A stretch of 64,000 nucleotides of DNA from Haloarcula rara (GCF_029338235.1 NZ_CP119785.1:2542001-2606000), one strand, 5' to 3'; numbered from the stretch's first letter, positions 34,670 through 44,126 are shown. Notes: generated by a model from the letters alone, not told the origin. Numbers and translations are program-made.

Positions 34670-35824
34670 TCACTGCGGCGTCTGCCGATAGATGAGATTC
34701 CGCTGGATGTCGTTGGCGCCCTCGTAGATGACCGGAATCCGCGCGTCACGGAACACCCGTGAGATGCGGTTCTCCAGCAGCACCGACCGGCCACCGTGGA
34801 GTTGCATACCCTTCTGAGAACACTCCGTCGCGGCCTCGGTGCCGGCGGTCTTGGCCAGCGCGGCCCAGTAGCCGGCGTCTTCCTGGTTGGCGACGCGGCG
34901 GGCGGCGTCCCACGAGAGCGAGCGGGCCGACTGGAAGGATAGTTGCATATCGGCGAGCTTGTGCTGGACGGCCTGGAACTCGTCGACGGTGCGGCCGAAC
35001 GCCTCGCGGTCGTGGACGAAGTCCCACGCCTCCTCGATGGCAGCGGCGGCGAGGCCGAGACCGTGGCCCGCGACGATGACCCGGCCGTGGTTGAAGAACT
35101 CCGCGAGCATGTAGAAGCCGGCGCCCTCGACGCCGATGAGGTGGTCCTCGGGAATGCGACAGTCGTCGAGGACGATGTGAGCCTGCTTCGAGGCCCGGAA
35201 GCCCATCTTCTCGGGGATGTGCTCGGCGTCGTAGCCGGGGGCGTCCGTCGGGACGATGAACATCGAGTAGTTGCCGTAGCGGTTGTTCGGGTCCGACCCT
35301 GTCTTCGCATAGAGGGTGACCCAGTCGGCCTCGACGCCGTTGCCGATCCAGTACTTCTCGCCGTTGATGACCCACTCGTCGCCGTCCTTCTCGGCACTCG
35401 TGTTCATCCCCGCGAGGTCGCTGCCGGTCTCGGGCTCCGAGACGGCGAGGCCTGTAATCTGTTCGTTCTCGGCGACGGGGCGGAGGAACTCCGCTTTCTG
35501 TTCCTCGCTGCCGTGGTCCTCGACGATTTCGGCGCCGAAGCTCGCAAGCTGGAGCGTCAGCGCGATACCGGCGTCGGCCCGGTACATCTCCTCGGCCATA
35601 GCTAGCACCTGCAGGAGGTCGTAGCCTTTTCCGCCCACCTCCTCGCCCAGGTCCTGTGCGACGAGGCCGGCCTCCATCCCGGCTTCGAGGACCTCCCAGG
35701 GGTACTCCCCGGACTCGTAGTAGTCGGCGGCCACTGGTTCGATGTGTTCCTGGGCGAACTCGCGGGCCTCGGCTTTCACGTCGCGGGCGTGTTCCGGCAC
35801 CGGATACTCCGAAAGGAACTCCAT
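34670..35824 (-). CDS. Acyl-CoA dehydrogenase
   Basis: 384 aa FAD enzyme of the first beta-oxidation step. GLAVSEPETGSDLAGMNTSA and WVINGEKYWIGNGVEADWVT are the FAD/substrate motifs; the catalytic base is in PVIYEGANDIQRNLIYR near the end. Start at ATG 35822-35824 (MEFLSEYPVPEHARDVKAEA), which lies about 28 bp below a TATA-like GGTATATGG, so leaderless; the frame is open far upstream to 36088 but that N-terminus is not credible. Shares direction with the acyl-CoA ligase, 122 bp away. Confidence 0.93.
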   Translation of the reverse strand: MEFLSEYPVPEHARDVKAEAREFAQEHIEPVAADYYESGEYPWEVLEAGMEAGLVAQDLGEEVGGKGYDLLQVLAMAEEMYRADAGIALTLQLASFGAEIVEDHGSEEQKAEFLRPVAENEQITGLAVSEPETGSDLAGMNTSAEKDGDEWVINGEKYWIGNGVEADWVTLYAKTGSDPNNRYGNYSMFIVPTDAPGYDAEHIPEKMGFRASKQAHIVLDDCRIPEDHLIGVEGAGFYMLAEFFNHGRVIVAGHGLGLAAAAIEEAWDFVHDREAFGRTVDEFQAVQHKLADMQLSFQSARSLSWDAARRVANQEDAGYWAALAKTAGTEAATECSQKGMQLHGGRSVLLENRISRVFRDARIPVIYEGANDIQRNLIYRQTPQ

Positions 35825-35946
35825 ACTCCTACCCATGTGCGGTGTCACCATATACCTCGTGAAACTGCAGAAAACCCCACTGGAGTTGTTTCTGAGTCCG
35901 GACTCGGCGGACTGGCGGCTACTCGCCCTCGAAAGCCCCGGGACGC

Positions 35947-37623
35947 CTACTCCGGCGCTGCCTCGTCTGGGACACGCCCCTCGACCAGTGACTCGTCGCT
36001 GTACTCTTCGCGCAGCACCTTCTTGTCGAATTTCCCCGTCGCAGTCTTGGGTATCTCCTCGACGGTGACGACGTTGTCCGGTACCCACCAGTTCGGGTAC
36101 GTCTGTCGGATGTACTCCCGCAGCGTGTCGGACAGCGAGTCGACGCCCTCACCGCTCGGCACGACCAGCGCGAGCGGCCGTTCCTGCCAGCGCTCGTGGG
36201 GCACGCCGATGACGGCTGCCTCGGCGACGGCCTCGTGGCCCAGCAGTTCGTTCTCCAGTTCCTGTGAGGATATCCACTCCCCGCCGCTCTTGATGACGTC
36301 CTTGGCGCGGTCGACGATGTCGATGTAGCCGTCGGGGTCGACGGTGACGACGTCGCCGGTCCTGAGGTAGCCGTCCGCGAACTCCGCTTCGGTGGCCTCC
36401 GGCCGGGCGAAGTACTCCGTGGTGACCCAGGGCCCGCGGACGTGGAGTTCGCCGAAGGCCTCCCCGTCGTGGGGGACCGCCTTGCCCTCGTCGTCGACGA
36501 CCCTGAACTCCAGGCCAGGCACCACGAGGCCCTGCTTGCGCCGCTTCGCCAGTCTGGTGTCGTAGTCGGTGTCGGCGAGGTCGTGTTTGACGTGCGAGAC
36601 AGCACCGACCGGGGCCGTCTCGGTCATCCCCCAGGCGTGGACCAGCTCCACCCCGCGGTCGTCGAAGAAGCGTATCATCGCTTCGGGCGCGGCGCTGCCC
36701 CCGACCACCAGTCGGTCGAGCGAGGAGAGGTCGACATCGTGGTCCTTGACGTACTCCATCAACCCGAGCCACACGGTCGGCACCCCGGCGGTGACGGTGA
36801 CGCCCTCGTCCTCGATGAGGCCGGCGAGGTCCGCGGGCGAGGGTTTCGGGCCGGGGTAGACGTGTTTCGCGCCGCCGGCGGTCGCCGAGAACGGGAGCCC
36901 CCACGCGTTGACGTGGAACATCGGCACGACGGGCATCACGACGTCGTCGTCGGCGAGCGGGATGCCCTGTGGCGACTGGATACCCATCGTGTGCGACCAG
37001 AGCATCTGCTGGGTGTACTCGACGCCCTTCGGCTGCCCGGTCGTACCGGAGGTGTAACAGAGTCCCGCAGGGCGGTCCTCGGCGAGTTCGGGCCAGTCGT
37101 AGGTCGTCGGCTGGTCGCCGATAAGGGACTCGTAGGCGACGGTGTCGAGGTCGGTCTCGGGGACCGACTCGCCCATCACCACGTACCGCTCGACCGTCTC
37201 GAACGGGTCGGGGTCGTCGGCGACGGCTCCCTCTAGTTTCGGCAGGAGCGACTCGTCGACGAAGACGGTCCGGTCGGCCGCGTTCTCGACGATGTACTGG
37301 ATGTGTTTGTCGGGCAACAGCGGGTTGATGGTGTGCAGTTGCGCGCCCATCCCCGGGACGCCGAAGTAGGTCTCGAAGTGGCGATGGTGGTTCCAGCAGA
37401 ACGTGGCGACGCGCGCGCCGCCATCACTGTCGGCCGACTCCGCGCTCTCACCGTAGCCCGCCCCGTCGAGGACGTTCGCCAGTTGCGCGACGCGGTCGCC
37501 GTACGTGTCGTAGTCGTAGCGGACGATACCCTCGTGTGATCGGGAGACGACCTCTGTTTCCGCGTACAACTGCCGCGCGCGCCACAGGAACGGCCTCAGT
37601 GTCTGGGGGGAACCACCTGGCAT
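35947..37623 (-). CDS. Fatty acid--CoA ligase (AMP-forming)
   Basis: 558 aa ANL-superfamily enzyme, activates carboxylic acids to CoA thioesters. A5-type motifs: CYTSGTTGQPKGVEYTQQ (P-loop), VHAWGMTETAPVG, YLRTGDVVTVDPDGYIDI, DRAKDVIKSGGEWISSQEL and the catalytic Lys in PKTATGKFDKKVLREE. Start at ATG 37621-37623 (MPGGSPQTLRPFLWRAR). Chain length preference is unknown. Followed by an acyl-CoA dehydrogenase, so likely fatty acid catabolism. Confidence 0.92.
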   Translation of the reverse strand: MPGGSPQTLRPFLWRARQLYAETEVVSRSHEGIVRYDYDTYGDRVAQLANVLDGAGYGESAESADSDGGARVATFCWNHHRHFETYFGVPGMGAQLHTINPLLPDKHIQYIVENAADRTVFVDESLLPKLEGAVADDPDPFETVERYVVMGESVPETDLDTVAYESLIGDQPTTYDWPELAEDRPAGLCYTSGTTGQPKGVEYTQQMLWSHTMGIQSPQGIPLADDDVVMPVVPMFHVNAWGLPFSATAGGAKHVYPGPKPSPADLAGLIEDEGVTVTAGVPTVWLGLMEYVKDHDVDLSSLDRLVVGGSAAPEAMIRFFDDRGVELVHAWGMTETAPVGAVSHVKHDLADTDYDTRLAKRRKQGLVVPGLEFRVVDDEGKAVPHDGEAFGELHVRGPWVTTEYFARPEATEAEFADGYLRTGDVVTVDPDGYIDIVDRAKDVIKSGGEWISSQELENELLGHEAVAEAAVIGVPHERWQERPLALVVPSGEGVDSLSDTLREYIRQTYPNWWVPDNVVTVEEIPKTATGKFDKKVLREEYSDESLVEGRVPDEAAPE

Positions 37624-37699
37624 ATGGTACCATACGACCCCGGCACACAAGAGTGTCAGCTAAATTATGGTGAGTGACCCGCACGTTGTCGATGGTCGC

Positions 37700-38299
37700 C
37701 TAGACTTCGATTTCCTGCATCAGACCGACCAGTTCCTCAAGCTCCGGGAACGTGTACACCTTGACGTTGATATCGGAGTCCAGCGCGTGGACCCGGGAGT
37801 CGAACATCAGCGCCATATCGTTGTCGCGGTCGCCGACGAGCTGGTCTACCATCCCGCTGCCCGGGCCGAAGGTGAAGTTCGGCGTGGAGATGTCGATAGT
37901 CGTATCCAAGACGTTCGCCCAGCCGTCGATGAAGCCGCTGGTCATGATGTTCCCGATCTCCTGGATTGCCGACCGCTCCATGTCGGTGAAGCCGCCCGCG
38001 TCGCTCGTCTCGCCCATATCGCCGATCATGCCGTGGGCGAGGTCCTTCGCGCTCCGGGCGTTGAACAGAAAGAGGATGTAGCCGTGGGGTTTCTCGACCA
38101 TCTCGATGCTGATGCCGATCTGCTTCTCGTCGCCGATGTGGGTCTTGATATCGGGGATGTCGATGAAGTTTATCTTCGTTATCTCCATCTCGGTCTCCAT
38201 CCCGGTCATCTGGCTCAGGTGGTTGGCGACGGTGTTGCCCCCCTCCTTTGCCATCTTGTTGAAGAGCCCGAGCTTCCTGATATCTATCATCAAACTCAT
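37700..38299 (-). CDS. cheC: CheC-type chemotaxis phosphatase/adaptor
   Basis: 199 aa from ATG 38297-38299 (MSLMIDIRKLGLFNKMAKEG). The second phosphatase motif is intact: SAIQEIGN followed by 22 residues then P, fitting the pattern S-x3-E-x2-N-x22-P. The first (KMAKEGGN...F) has Lys instead of Asp/Ser and lacks the final Pro, so only one site looks functional. It dephosphorylates CheY-P or acts as adaptor to the archaellum switch. No other che or arl genes are in the window. It is followed by a separate gene upstream at 38401. Confidence 0.88.
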   Translation of the reverse strand: MSLMIDIRKLGLFNKMAKEGGNTVANHLSQMTGMETEMEITKINFIDIPDIKTHIGDEKQIGISIEMVEKPHGYILFLFNARSAKDLAHGMIGDMGETSDAGGFTDMERSAIQEIGNIMTSGFIDGWANVLDTTIDISTPNFTFGPGSGMVDQLVGDRDNDMALMFDSRVHALDSDINVKVYTFPELEELVGLMQEIEV

Positions 38300-38400
38300 A
38301 GTCAGTTGGCCCGAAATTTCGAGGCCTGCCACATAAGCTATACACCCCCATTTTCGATGCCGAGAATCGGAGGCTCCAGTGGGACTGTCCGTCGCCCCGC

Positions 38401-39069
38401 TCACTGCACCCGAACACTGACGGCGACGCCTTCACCGAGTGGCAGCAGGCCGGTCTCGAAGTCGGGGTCGTTCCGAACGCGTTCCAGATACGCGGCGATA
38501 CCCTGGCTCGCGTCGCTCGCCTCGACCGACTCGCCGGCAAGCAGGGCCCGGATGTCGGCAAAGTCCAGCGGGCCGGCCTCGACGGCGTTGTCCGCGGCGA
38601 CGACGCCACCGACCGGCACCTTCTCGCGGACGGCCTCGAACGCCTCGGTGTAGCGCCCTTTCTCGTTGTCGACGAGCACCACGTCGAAGGGGCCGTCGTA
38701 GCGGTCGACGACGTCGATGGCGTCGCCGTGTTCGAAGACCGCGCGGTCGGCGTAGCCGCCCCGCTTGAGGTACTCGCGGGCGTCCTCGAGTTCGTCGGCA
38801 TCGATTTCGGTGAGCACTATCTCTCCGTCCGCGGGTATCTCGGGCGCCAGCCAGTACGCCGAGTAGCCAAAGCCCGAGCCGAACTCGAAGACCCGCTCGG
38901 CGTCGGTCAGGCGGGCCAGCAGGCGGAGCCACGCGCCGACGGCTGGACCCACCGTGGGAAAGCCCTCGCGGTCGGCTCGCTCGTCCATCTCCGCGATAAT
39001 CTCGTCGGGCGCCGGCGCCAGCGTGCGGGCGAACTGCTCGGTCACGTCGGGGATGGGCGTCTCGTCCAT
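38401..39069 (-). CDS. SAM-dependent O-methyltransferase
   Basis: 222 aa, COG4122 class I methyltransferase. VFEFGSGFGYSAYWLAPEIP is motif I; VLTEIDADELEDAREYLKRG and FDVVLVDNEKGRYTEAFEA follow. Related to caffeoyl-CoA/catechol methyltransferases; substrate unknown. The first half (EQFARTLAPAPDEIIAEM) matches the N-terminal lid. Starts at ATG 39067-39069. The 39070-39284 gap contains only promoter-like sequence. Confidence 0.88.
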   Translation of the reverse strand: MDETPIPDVTEQFARTLAPAPDEIIAEMDERADREGFPTVGPAVGAWLRLLARLTDAERVFEFGSGFGYSAYWLAPEIPADGEIVLTEIDADELEDAREYLKRGGYADRAVFEHGDAIDVVDRYDGPFDVVLVDNEKGRYTEAFEAVREKVPVGGVVAADNAVEAGPLDFADIRALLAGESVEASDASQGIAAYLERVRNDPDFETGLLPLGEGVAVSVRVQ

Positions 39070-39284
39070 ACCGGCCGTGTGAGCGGTCGGCGGGTAAATC
39101 CTCGGTCACCGGGTCCGACTCTCGGATATGGTTCCAAGCGTGCGAGGGGCCGACCACGTAGCCAACCGATAGCACGACCGATAGATATCCCAGTGGCCGA
39201 CTCGCGGCCCACTGCAGACGACCTGGCCAGTGAACAGTTTGGCGACCCCCGCATAGTAATGGTCGCCGGGCTCCTTGGTCAGCT

Positions 39285-39554
39285 ATGGAACGAGACGTCG
39301 AGATCGTCCCCGAGGCCGGGCTGCACGCCCGACCGGCCTCGAAGTTCGTCCAGACAGTCAACGAGTACGATGCGTCGGTCGAGGTCGGACTCGCCGACAG
39401 CGGAGAACTCGTGCCCGCGAACAGTATGCTCTCGGTGACCGGACTGGGCGCGAAACACGGCGACGTGGTACGGCTCGTCGCAGCGGGCGACGACGCGGAA
39501 GCGGCGCTCGACGCGCTGGAATCGGTCCTCTCGACGCTGGAAGACGGGGACTGA
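39285..39554 (+). CDS. ptsH: HPr phosphocarrier protein
   Basis: 89 aa. Active-site His-15 is in PEAGLHARPASKFVQTVNEY; there is no Ser-46-type regulatory site evident (NSMLSVTGLGAKHGD). Carries phosphate from enzyme I to DhaM. It ends 1 bp before the convergent stop of dhaM, and dhaMLK faces it, so the pair almost certainly works together. Enzyme I is not in the window. Confidence 0.93.
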   Translation: MERDVEIVPEAGLHARPASKFVQTVNEYDASVEVGLADSGELVPANSMLSVTGLGAKHGDVVRLVAAGDDAEAALDALESVLSTLEDGD

Positions 39555-39555
39555 C

Positions 39556-39936
39556 CTAGAGCTTCTCGACACCGCGGGCCGCCTCGGCCTGCTCGCGGAC
39601 CGACTCGACGGTGGCTTTCGGACTGGTCGCGGTGACAGCGGCGTTAACCGTCCCCTCCAGTACCGGCGCGTCGGCGATGACCGCATCGACTTCGCTCGAC
39701 TCTATAGCGACCTCTGCGTTCATCACGGCGCTGCCGAGGTCGACGAGCACGACGACACCGTCGCCGCCGTCTGCCGCCTCGATAGCGGCCTCGATGTCGT
39801 CTGCGACCGTGCCGAAGCCGCCCTGGCCGTCACCGCCGACCGACTCGATGCGCGTCTCCCCACCCATCTCGCCGGCCACCGCTGCGATGCCGTCGGCGGC
39901 CGTCTGGCTGTGTGAGACGACGACGAGCCCGACCAT
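39556..39936 (-). CDS. dhaM: Dihydroxyacetone kinase phosphotransfer subunit DhaM
   Basis: 126 aa EIIA-man-type domain. Phosphorylatable His in MVGLVVVSHSQTAADGIAAV; DGVVVLVDLGSAVMNAE follows, matching the family. Passes phosphate from HPr to ADP bound on DhaL. It overlaps dhaL by 1 nt. No EI or HPr fusion, unlike some bacterial DhaMs. Confidence 0.92.
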   Translation of the reverse strand: MVGLVVVSHSQTAADGIAAVAGEMGGETRIESVGGDGQGGFGTVADDIEAAIEAADGGDGVVVLVDLGSAVMNAEVAIESSEVDAVIADAPVLEGTVNAAVTATSPKATVESVREQAEAARGVEKL

Positions 39937-40640
39937 CAGTCCTCGGTCACCTCGCCGTCAGGGATGGTCGGCGACTCGGCGTGGTCGGGCAGCTCCTCGG
40001 GGGCCTCGCCGTACTCCGTGGCCACGTCGAGCAGCTCCTCCATGATGTACAGCGTGCTGGTGGCGCCGGGGTCCTGGTGGCCCACCGAGCGCCAGCCCAG
40101 GTACGAGGCCCGACCCTTCGAGGCCCGGATGGGGACGGTGAAGTCCACGCCACGGCCCGCGGCGGCGACGGCCTTCGAAAGCGCCGCCACCGGCTCCATA
40201 TCGTCGACTTCGACCGACTTCTTGAACGTGTGAACAGCCGGCACCAGCGCGTCGACCATGGTCTTGTCGCCGACGCGGGCGTCGCCGCGGTCCTGCACTT
40301 TCTCCAGATAGGTCTCCGCGAACGCGACGGCCGTTTCGGCCGTGATGCCGTCTTCGAGTTCGGGGCTGGCGAAGACCAGCGAACCGCCGTACAGCGGGCC
40401 CGACGCGCCGCCGACCTCCGACAGCAGTGTCTTGCCCGCCGTCTTGACGACGGCCATCGGCTCGGGCTCGTCGAGCTCGGCGACGGCCTCTGCGGCGGCG
40501 GCCCACCCGCGGGCCATGTTCCCGCCGTGGTCCGCGTCGCCGATAGCGGAGTCGAGGTCCGTCAGGTGGGACCGCTCGGTCTCCAGCCGGTCTGCGACCG
40601 CCGCGACCGCGGCGACGACGGCCTCGCCGTCGTCGCTCAT
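39936..40640 (-). CDS. dhaL: Dihydroxyacetone kinase ADP-binding subunit DhaL
   Basis: 234 aa from ATG 40638-40640. The Mg-ADP site is DLDSAIGDADHGGNMARGW, with GGASGPLYGGSLVFASPELE and YLGWRSVGHQDPGATST downstream. ADP is a permanent cofactor re-phosphorylated by DhaM. 4-nt overlap with dhaK (ATGA). The frame extends past the start but the added residues are the dhaK C-terminus out of frame. Confidence 0.92.
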   Translation of the reverse strand: MSDDGEAVVAAVAAVADRLETERSHLTDLDSAIGDADHGGNMARGWAAAAEAVAELDEPEPMAVVKTAGKTLLSEVGGASGPLYGGSLVFASPELEDGITAETAVAFAETYLEKVQDRGDARVGDKTMVDALVPAVHTFKKSVEVDDMEPVAALSKAVAAAGRGVDFTVPIRASKGRASYLGWRSVGHQDPGATSTLYIMEELLDVATEYGEAPEELPDHAESPTIPDGEVTED

Positions 40641-41635
40641 TTCACCGTCAGCGCCGGCGTCTCCGCCGGCGCGCCGAGCAGTTCCTTCAGCTCCTCGTCG
40701 ACGGCACAGACCGTGATAGAGCACCCCTCCATGTCCAGGGAGGTCATGTAGTCGCCCACCCAGGCGTCCCACGTCTCCAGGCCGTGGTCGCCCAGAATCT
40801 CCTGGAGCTTGCGGTTGACGACGAACAGCTCCATCTGTGGGGTGCCGCCCATCCCGTTGACGATTGTCATCACTTCCTGGCCCTCGTCGAGGTCGAGGTC
40901 TTCGAGGACATTTTGGGTGAGCTCCTCCGTGATATCGTCGGCGCTCATCACGTCGGTGCGCTCGACGCCGGGCTCGCCGTGGATACCGATGCCCAGTTCG
41001 ATCTCGTCTTCGGGGAGGTCGAACGTCGCCTCGCCCTTCTCCGGTGTGATACAGGACGTGAGCGCCATCCCCATCGTGCCGACGTTGTCGATGACTTTCT
41101 GAGCGACCCGCTGGACCTCCTCTAAGTCCGCGCCCTCGGCGGCCTTCGCGCCGGCGGCCTTGTGGACGAGGATGGTCCCACAGACACCGCGGCGGCCCGA
41201 GGTGTACAGCGAGTCCTCGACGGCCACGTCGTCGTCGACGACGACCTGCGCGACGTCGGTCCCTTCCATCTCGACCATCTCGCCGGCGGTCTCGAAGTTC
41301 ATCACGTCGCCCTCGTAGTTCTTGATGACCATGAGGACGCCCTCGCCGCTGTCGGCCGCCCCCACCAGTTCCTCTAACTCGTCCGCTGTCGGGGACGTGA
41401 ACACCTCGCCGGCCGCGGCACCGTCGAGCATCCCCTCACCGAGGTAGCCCGCGTGGGTCGGCTCGTGGCCGCTCCCACCACCGCTGACGATGCCCACTTT
41501 CCCGTCAACCGGGGCGTCGTCCCGTACAAGCACCTTCGTGTCAGGAAGTCGACGAACCTGGTCCGGGTAGGCGGCCACCATTCCGTCTAGCATCTCGTCG
41601 ACCACATTGTCCGGGTCGTTGATGAGTTTCTTCAT
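40637..41635 (-). CDS. dhaK: Dihydroxyacetone kinase substrate-binding subunit DhaK
   Basis: 332 aa. VSGGGSGHEPTHAGYLGEGM and EVFTSPTADELEELV bind dihydroxyacetone; the covalent hemiaminal His is in IGIHGEPGVERTD. Phosphorylates dihydroxyacetone to DHAP for glycolysis, using the phosphate delivered through HPr, DhaM and DhaL. First gene of the dhaKLM operon; the start at 41635 lies in an AT-rich leader (ATGAAGAAACTCATCAACGA). Regulated probably by dihydroxyacetone or glycerol availability, inferred. Confidence 0.93.
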   Translation of the reverse strand: MKKLINDPDNVVDEMLDGMVAAYPDQVRRLPDTKVLVRDDAPVDGKVGIVSGGGSGHEPTHAGYLGEGMLDGAAAGEVFTSPTADELEELVGAADSGEGVLMVIKNYEGDVMNFETAGEMVEMEGTDVAQVVVDDDVAVEDSLYTSGRRGVCGTILVHKAAGAKAAEGADLEEVQRVAQKVIDNVGTMGMALTSCITPEKGEATFDLPEDEIELGIGIHGEPGVERTDVMSADDITEELTQNVLEDLDLDEGQEVMTIVNGMGGTPQMELFVVNRKLQEILGDHGLETWDAWVGDYMTSLDMEGCSITVCAVDEELKELLGAPAETPALTVK

Positions 41636-41743
41636 AGTCCATGATTATGGACGCCACGCTGATACATAAACCTGCCCAGCAAATTACAACGGTCGTAGTT
41701 TTCGTTTAGAACACTTTTCAGAATGGCAGAAATAGACGCGGCC

Positions 41744-42334
41744 TTAGAGATCCCAGTAATCTGGCTCATTCCCCTCCATCCACTTGATGGAACAGCCCCG
41801 CGAGGGCTTCTCCGCGGCGGAAATCTCATCGCCGGACAGCAGCGTCTCGACGTGAGCGGCCATCTCCCGTTCGCTGGGGTCGTCGTCGGGGTTGGGTGCG
41901 TCGTCGAGCCGGCCGTGGTAGGCCAGCCGGAAATCGCCATCGTCGTTGTCAAAGAGGAACGGGTCGGGCGTACAGCGAGCGCCGTAGGCGGCCGCGACCG
42001 ACTGGTCGGCGTCGTGGAGGTAGGCGTCGTAGTCGACGGTCCCGTCGGCCACGACCTCCTGCATCCGTTCGAAGGAATCGTCGGGGTACGCCTTCGGGTC
42101 GTTCGAGTTGACACCCACGACGGCGAGGTCGTCGTACTCTGCTGCCAGGCGGTTCAGCTCCGGTATCTTGGCCTTGGCGTACGGGCAGTGGTTGCAGGTG
42201 AACACGACGAGCAGCGCCTCGTAGTCGGCGAAGTCCTCGAGCGCGTACAGCCCGCCGTCGGCGCCCGCCAGTTCGAAGCCCGGCGCGCTGTCACCGCGCT
42301 GGAGCACGTCGGATTCGGAGTCGAGTGAGACCAT
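41744..42334 (-). CDS. Redoxin / AhpC-TSA family thioredoxin-like protein
   Basis: 196 aa with a thioredoxin fold. Active-site dithiol is CNHCPYAKAKIPELNRL; GVNSNDPKAYPDDSFERM and PDPFLFDNDDGDFRLAYHG are typical of the resA/TlpA-like redoxins. No signal peptide, so cytoplasmic. Probably reduces disulfides or peroxides; partner not known. Stands alone. Confidence 0.86.
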   Translation of the reverse strand: MVSLDSESDVLQRGDSAPGFELAGADGGLYALEDFADYEALLVVFTCNHCPYAKAKIPELNRLAAEYDDLAVVGVNSNDPKAYPDDSFERMQEVVADGTVDYDAYLHDADQSVAAAYGARCTPDPFLFDNDDGDFRLAYHGRLDDAPNPDDDPSEREMAAHVETLLSGDEISAAEKPSRGCSIKWMEGNEPDYWDL

Positions 42335-42492
42335 GGTATGAGAACCTACACGGCCGGCTTGTAAAAGTCCGTGGCTGCCGGCCAGTGTTTAGTCTAGTAG
42401 CTATCGACTCACAGAGCCTGAAAGGGGCGACTGGCTGTTAGCACTCGATTTTCGTAACCAAACACGACACCGGAACGGTAAGACTGGCCCGT

Positions 42493-43749
42493 TCAATCGC
42501 CGGGCTGTGCGCCCCTCGCGACGGCCCGCCCACCGACCGACAGCACCACTCCGGTCAGTCCGATAGCGACGACGCCGAGCCCGGCGATAGCAAAGAAAAC
42601 CGCCGCGACACCGAAGCGGCCGACGACCACCGACAGCACGGGCGGGGCGACGGCGGCGCCGCCGGAGATACCGATTGTCAGCAGCCCGAAGTTCTTGCCC
42701 GCGGAGTCCTCGGCCGAAAGCGCGTCGGCGAGGGCGGCTCTCGCGGGGCGGCTGCCGTCGACAGTCGCCGACAGGACGAGCACCAGCGCGAGCGCTCCGA
42801 GGACCGGAAGCGACCCAATCGCCAGCAGCCCGGCGACGGCGACGAGCGCGGCGTAGCCGCCGACGAGTACCGGGCCCGGCGCGTGTCGGTCGGTGAGCCA
42901 GCCGCCCCCGAAGATGAGCACCGCGCCGACGGTGAGCATCGCCGAGACGGCGAAGTTCGCAGTCGAGTCCGGAATTGCGTAGCCCGTCGACAGCAGCGTC
43001 GCGGTGTACTGTTTGATACCCCACCCCGCGGCCGACGTGCAAAACCACAGGACGGTGAGCGCGACGATGGGCGGCGAGGCGACCACACGCAGGAGCTCCC
43101 GACGGACGCGCGTGGTGAGTGGCGGATCACTGGCGGGCTCCGCCGCGGATGGCGCCGCATCGCTCGTCGGATGCGTGATATACCGGTCGACGTAGCGGTC
43201 GAAGGCCAGCAGACAGACGACCGCATAGAGGGTGCCGACGGCGGCGATAGCACCGATGGCCAGCCGCCAGTCCAGACCCAGCGTCGACGCCGCCGCGACG
43301 ATGGCCGGCGGCGCGGCAAAGCCCAGCGCCCCGGTAAAGCCGTGGACGCTGTAGGCCCGCCCCCGCCGCTCGGCCGTCGTCGCCGCGCCGATGAGCGGGT
43401 AGTGTGCCGGGTGGTGGCCCGCGATACCAATCCCGGTGACGACGCTCGCCCCGAGCAGCCACGTGTAGCTCTGTGCGGTGGCAGTCAGGAGCGCCCCCAG
43501 CGCGCCGAAGGAAAGCGAGATAGCAAGTACCGGGGTCCGACCCCGGGAGTCCGAGAGCGAGCCAAACGGCAACTGCAGCGCCGTCACGACGACGCCGACG
43601 ACCCCGAGCGCGACGCCGAGCTGGGCGTTCGTCAGACCGAGGTCGGCCCGTAGCGGACCGAATATCGGCGGCAACAGCATGAAATACGCGTGGTTGACCA
43701 GATGGGAGCCGCCGACGAGGCCGACGACCAGTCTGGACTGTGAGACCAC
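42493..43749 (-). CDS. MFS transporter
   Basis: 418 aa, twelve predicted helices, starting VSQSRLVVGLVGGSHLVNHA. The motif between helices 2 and 3 reads GSLSDSRGRTPVLAISLS, a normal MFS signature, and TDRHAPGPVLVGG is the second-half counterpart. The start is a GTG at 43747-43749. Substrate unknown. Separated from the next gene by 56 bp. Confidence 0.87.
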   Translation of the reverse strand: MVSQSRLVVGLVGGSHLVNHAYFMLLPPIFGPLRADLGLTNAQLGVALGVVGVVVTALQLPFGSLSDSRGRTPVLAISLSFGALGALLTATAQSYTWLLGASVVTGIGIAGHHPAHYPLIGAATTAERRGRAYSVHGFTGALGFAAPPAIVAAASTLGLDWRLAIGAIAAVGTLYAVVCLLAFDRYVDRYITHPTSDAAPSAAEPASDPPLTTRVRRELLRVVASPPIVALTVLWFCTSAAGWGIKQYTATLLSTGYAIPDSTANFAVSAMLTVGAVLIFGGGWLTDRHAPGPVLVGGYAALVAVAGLLAIGSLPVLGALALVLVLSATVDGSRPARAALADALSAEDSAGKNFGLLTIGISGGAAVAPPVLSVVVGRFGVAAVFFAIAGLGVVAIGLTGVVLSVGGRAVARGAQPGD

Positions 43750-43805
43750 TGTTTACGATGGTTCGACGGCGCTGACAAAGAACGGTCGGATTCCGTCGTC
43801 GACGC

Positions 43806-44126
43806 TCACTCGTCCAGTCGGGCGGCGATGGCATCGTCGAACGCGACCGCGGCCTCGAAGACCGCCGTCTCCGCGTCGACACTGAACAGTACCTCTTCGC
43901 CCTCGTCGGCGTGTTTCTCGAGAAACCCCATCTCGACGAGGTGGTCGAGGGTCCCGTCCAGGTAGAGGGACTTCAGGGCGACGCCGGCCTCGTCGCTGAG
44001 TTCGGTCTTCGTGTATCTGGTCGCCGGGTCCAGCCGCAGGAGCGTGTCGATGACGGCCGGCGCGTCGTCGTGAGAAGCGACGTGGCCCCAGCCGGTCTCG
44101 GGCGCGTCGTTCGCGTCGTCGAACAT
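43806..44126 (-). CDS. Small winged-helix protein
   Basis: 106 aa. Winged-helix core TPATRY-like: DTLLRLDPATRYTKTELSDE then AGVALKSLYLDGTLDHLVEM, ending EEVLFSVDAETAVFEAAVAF. Resembles small haloarchaeal transcription regulators. Start at ATG 44124-44126. Located beside the MFS gene on the same strand and could control it; not shown. Confidence 0.72.
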   Translation of the reverse strand: MFDDANDAPETGWGHVASHDDAPAVIDTLLRLDPATRYTKTELSDEAGVALKSLYLDGTLDHLVEMGFLEKHADEGEEVLFSVDAETAVFEAAVAFDDAIAARLDE

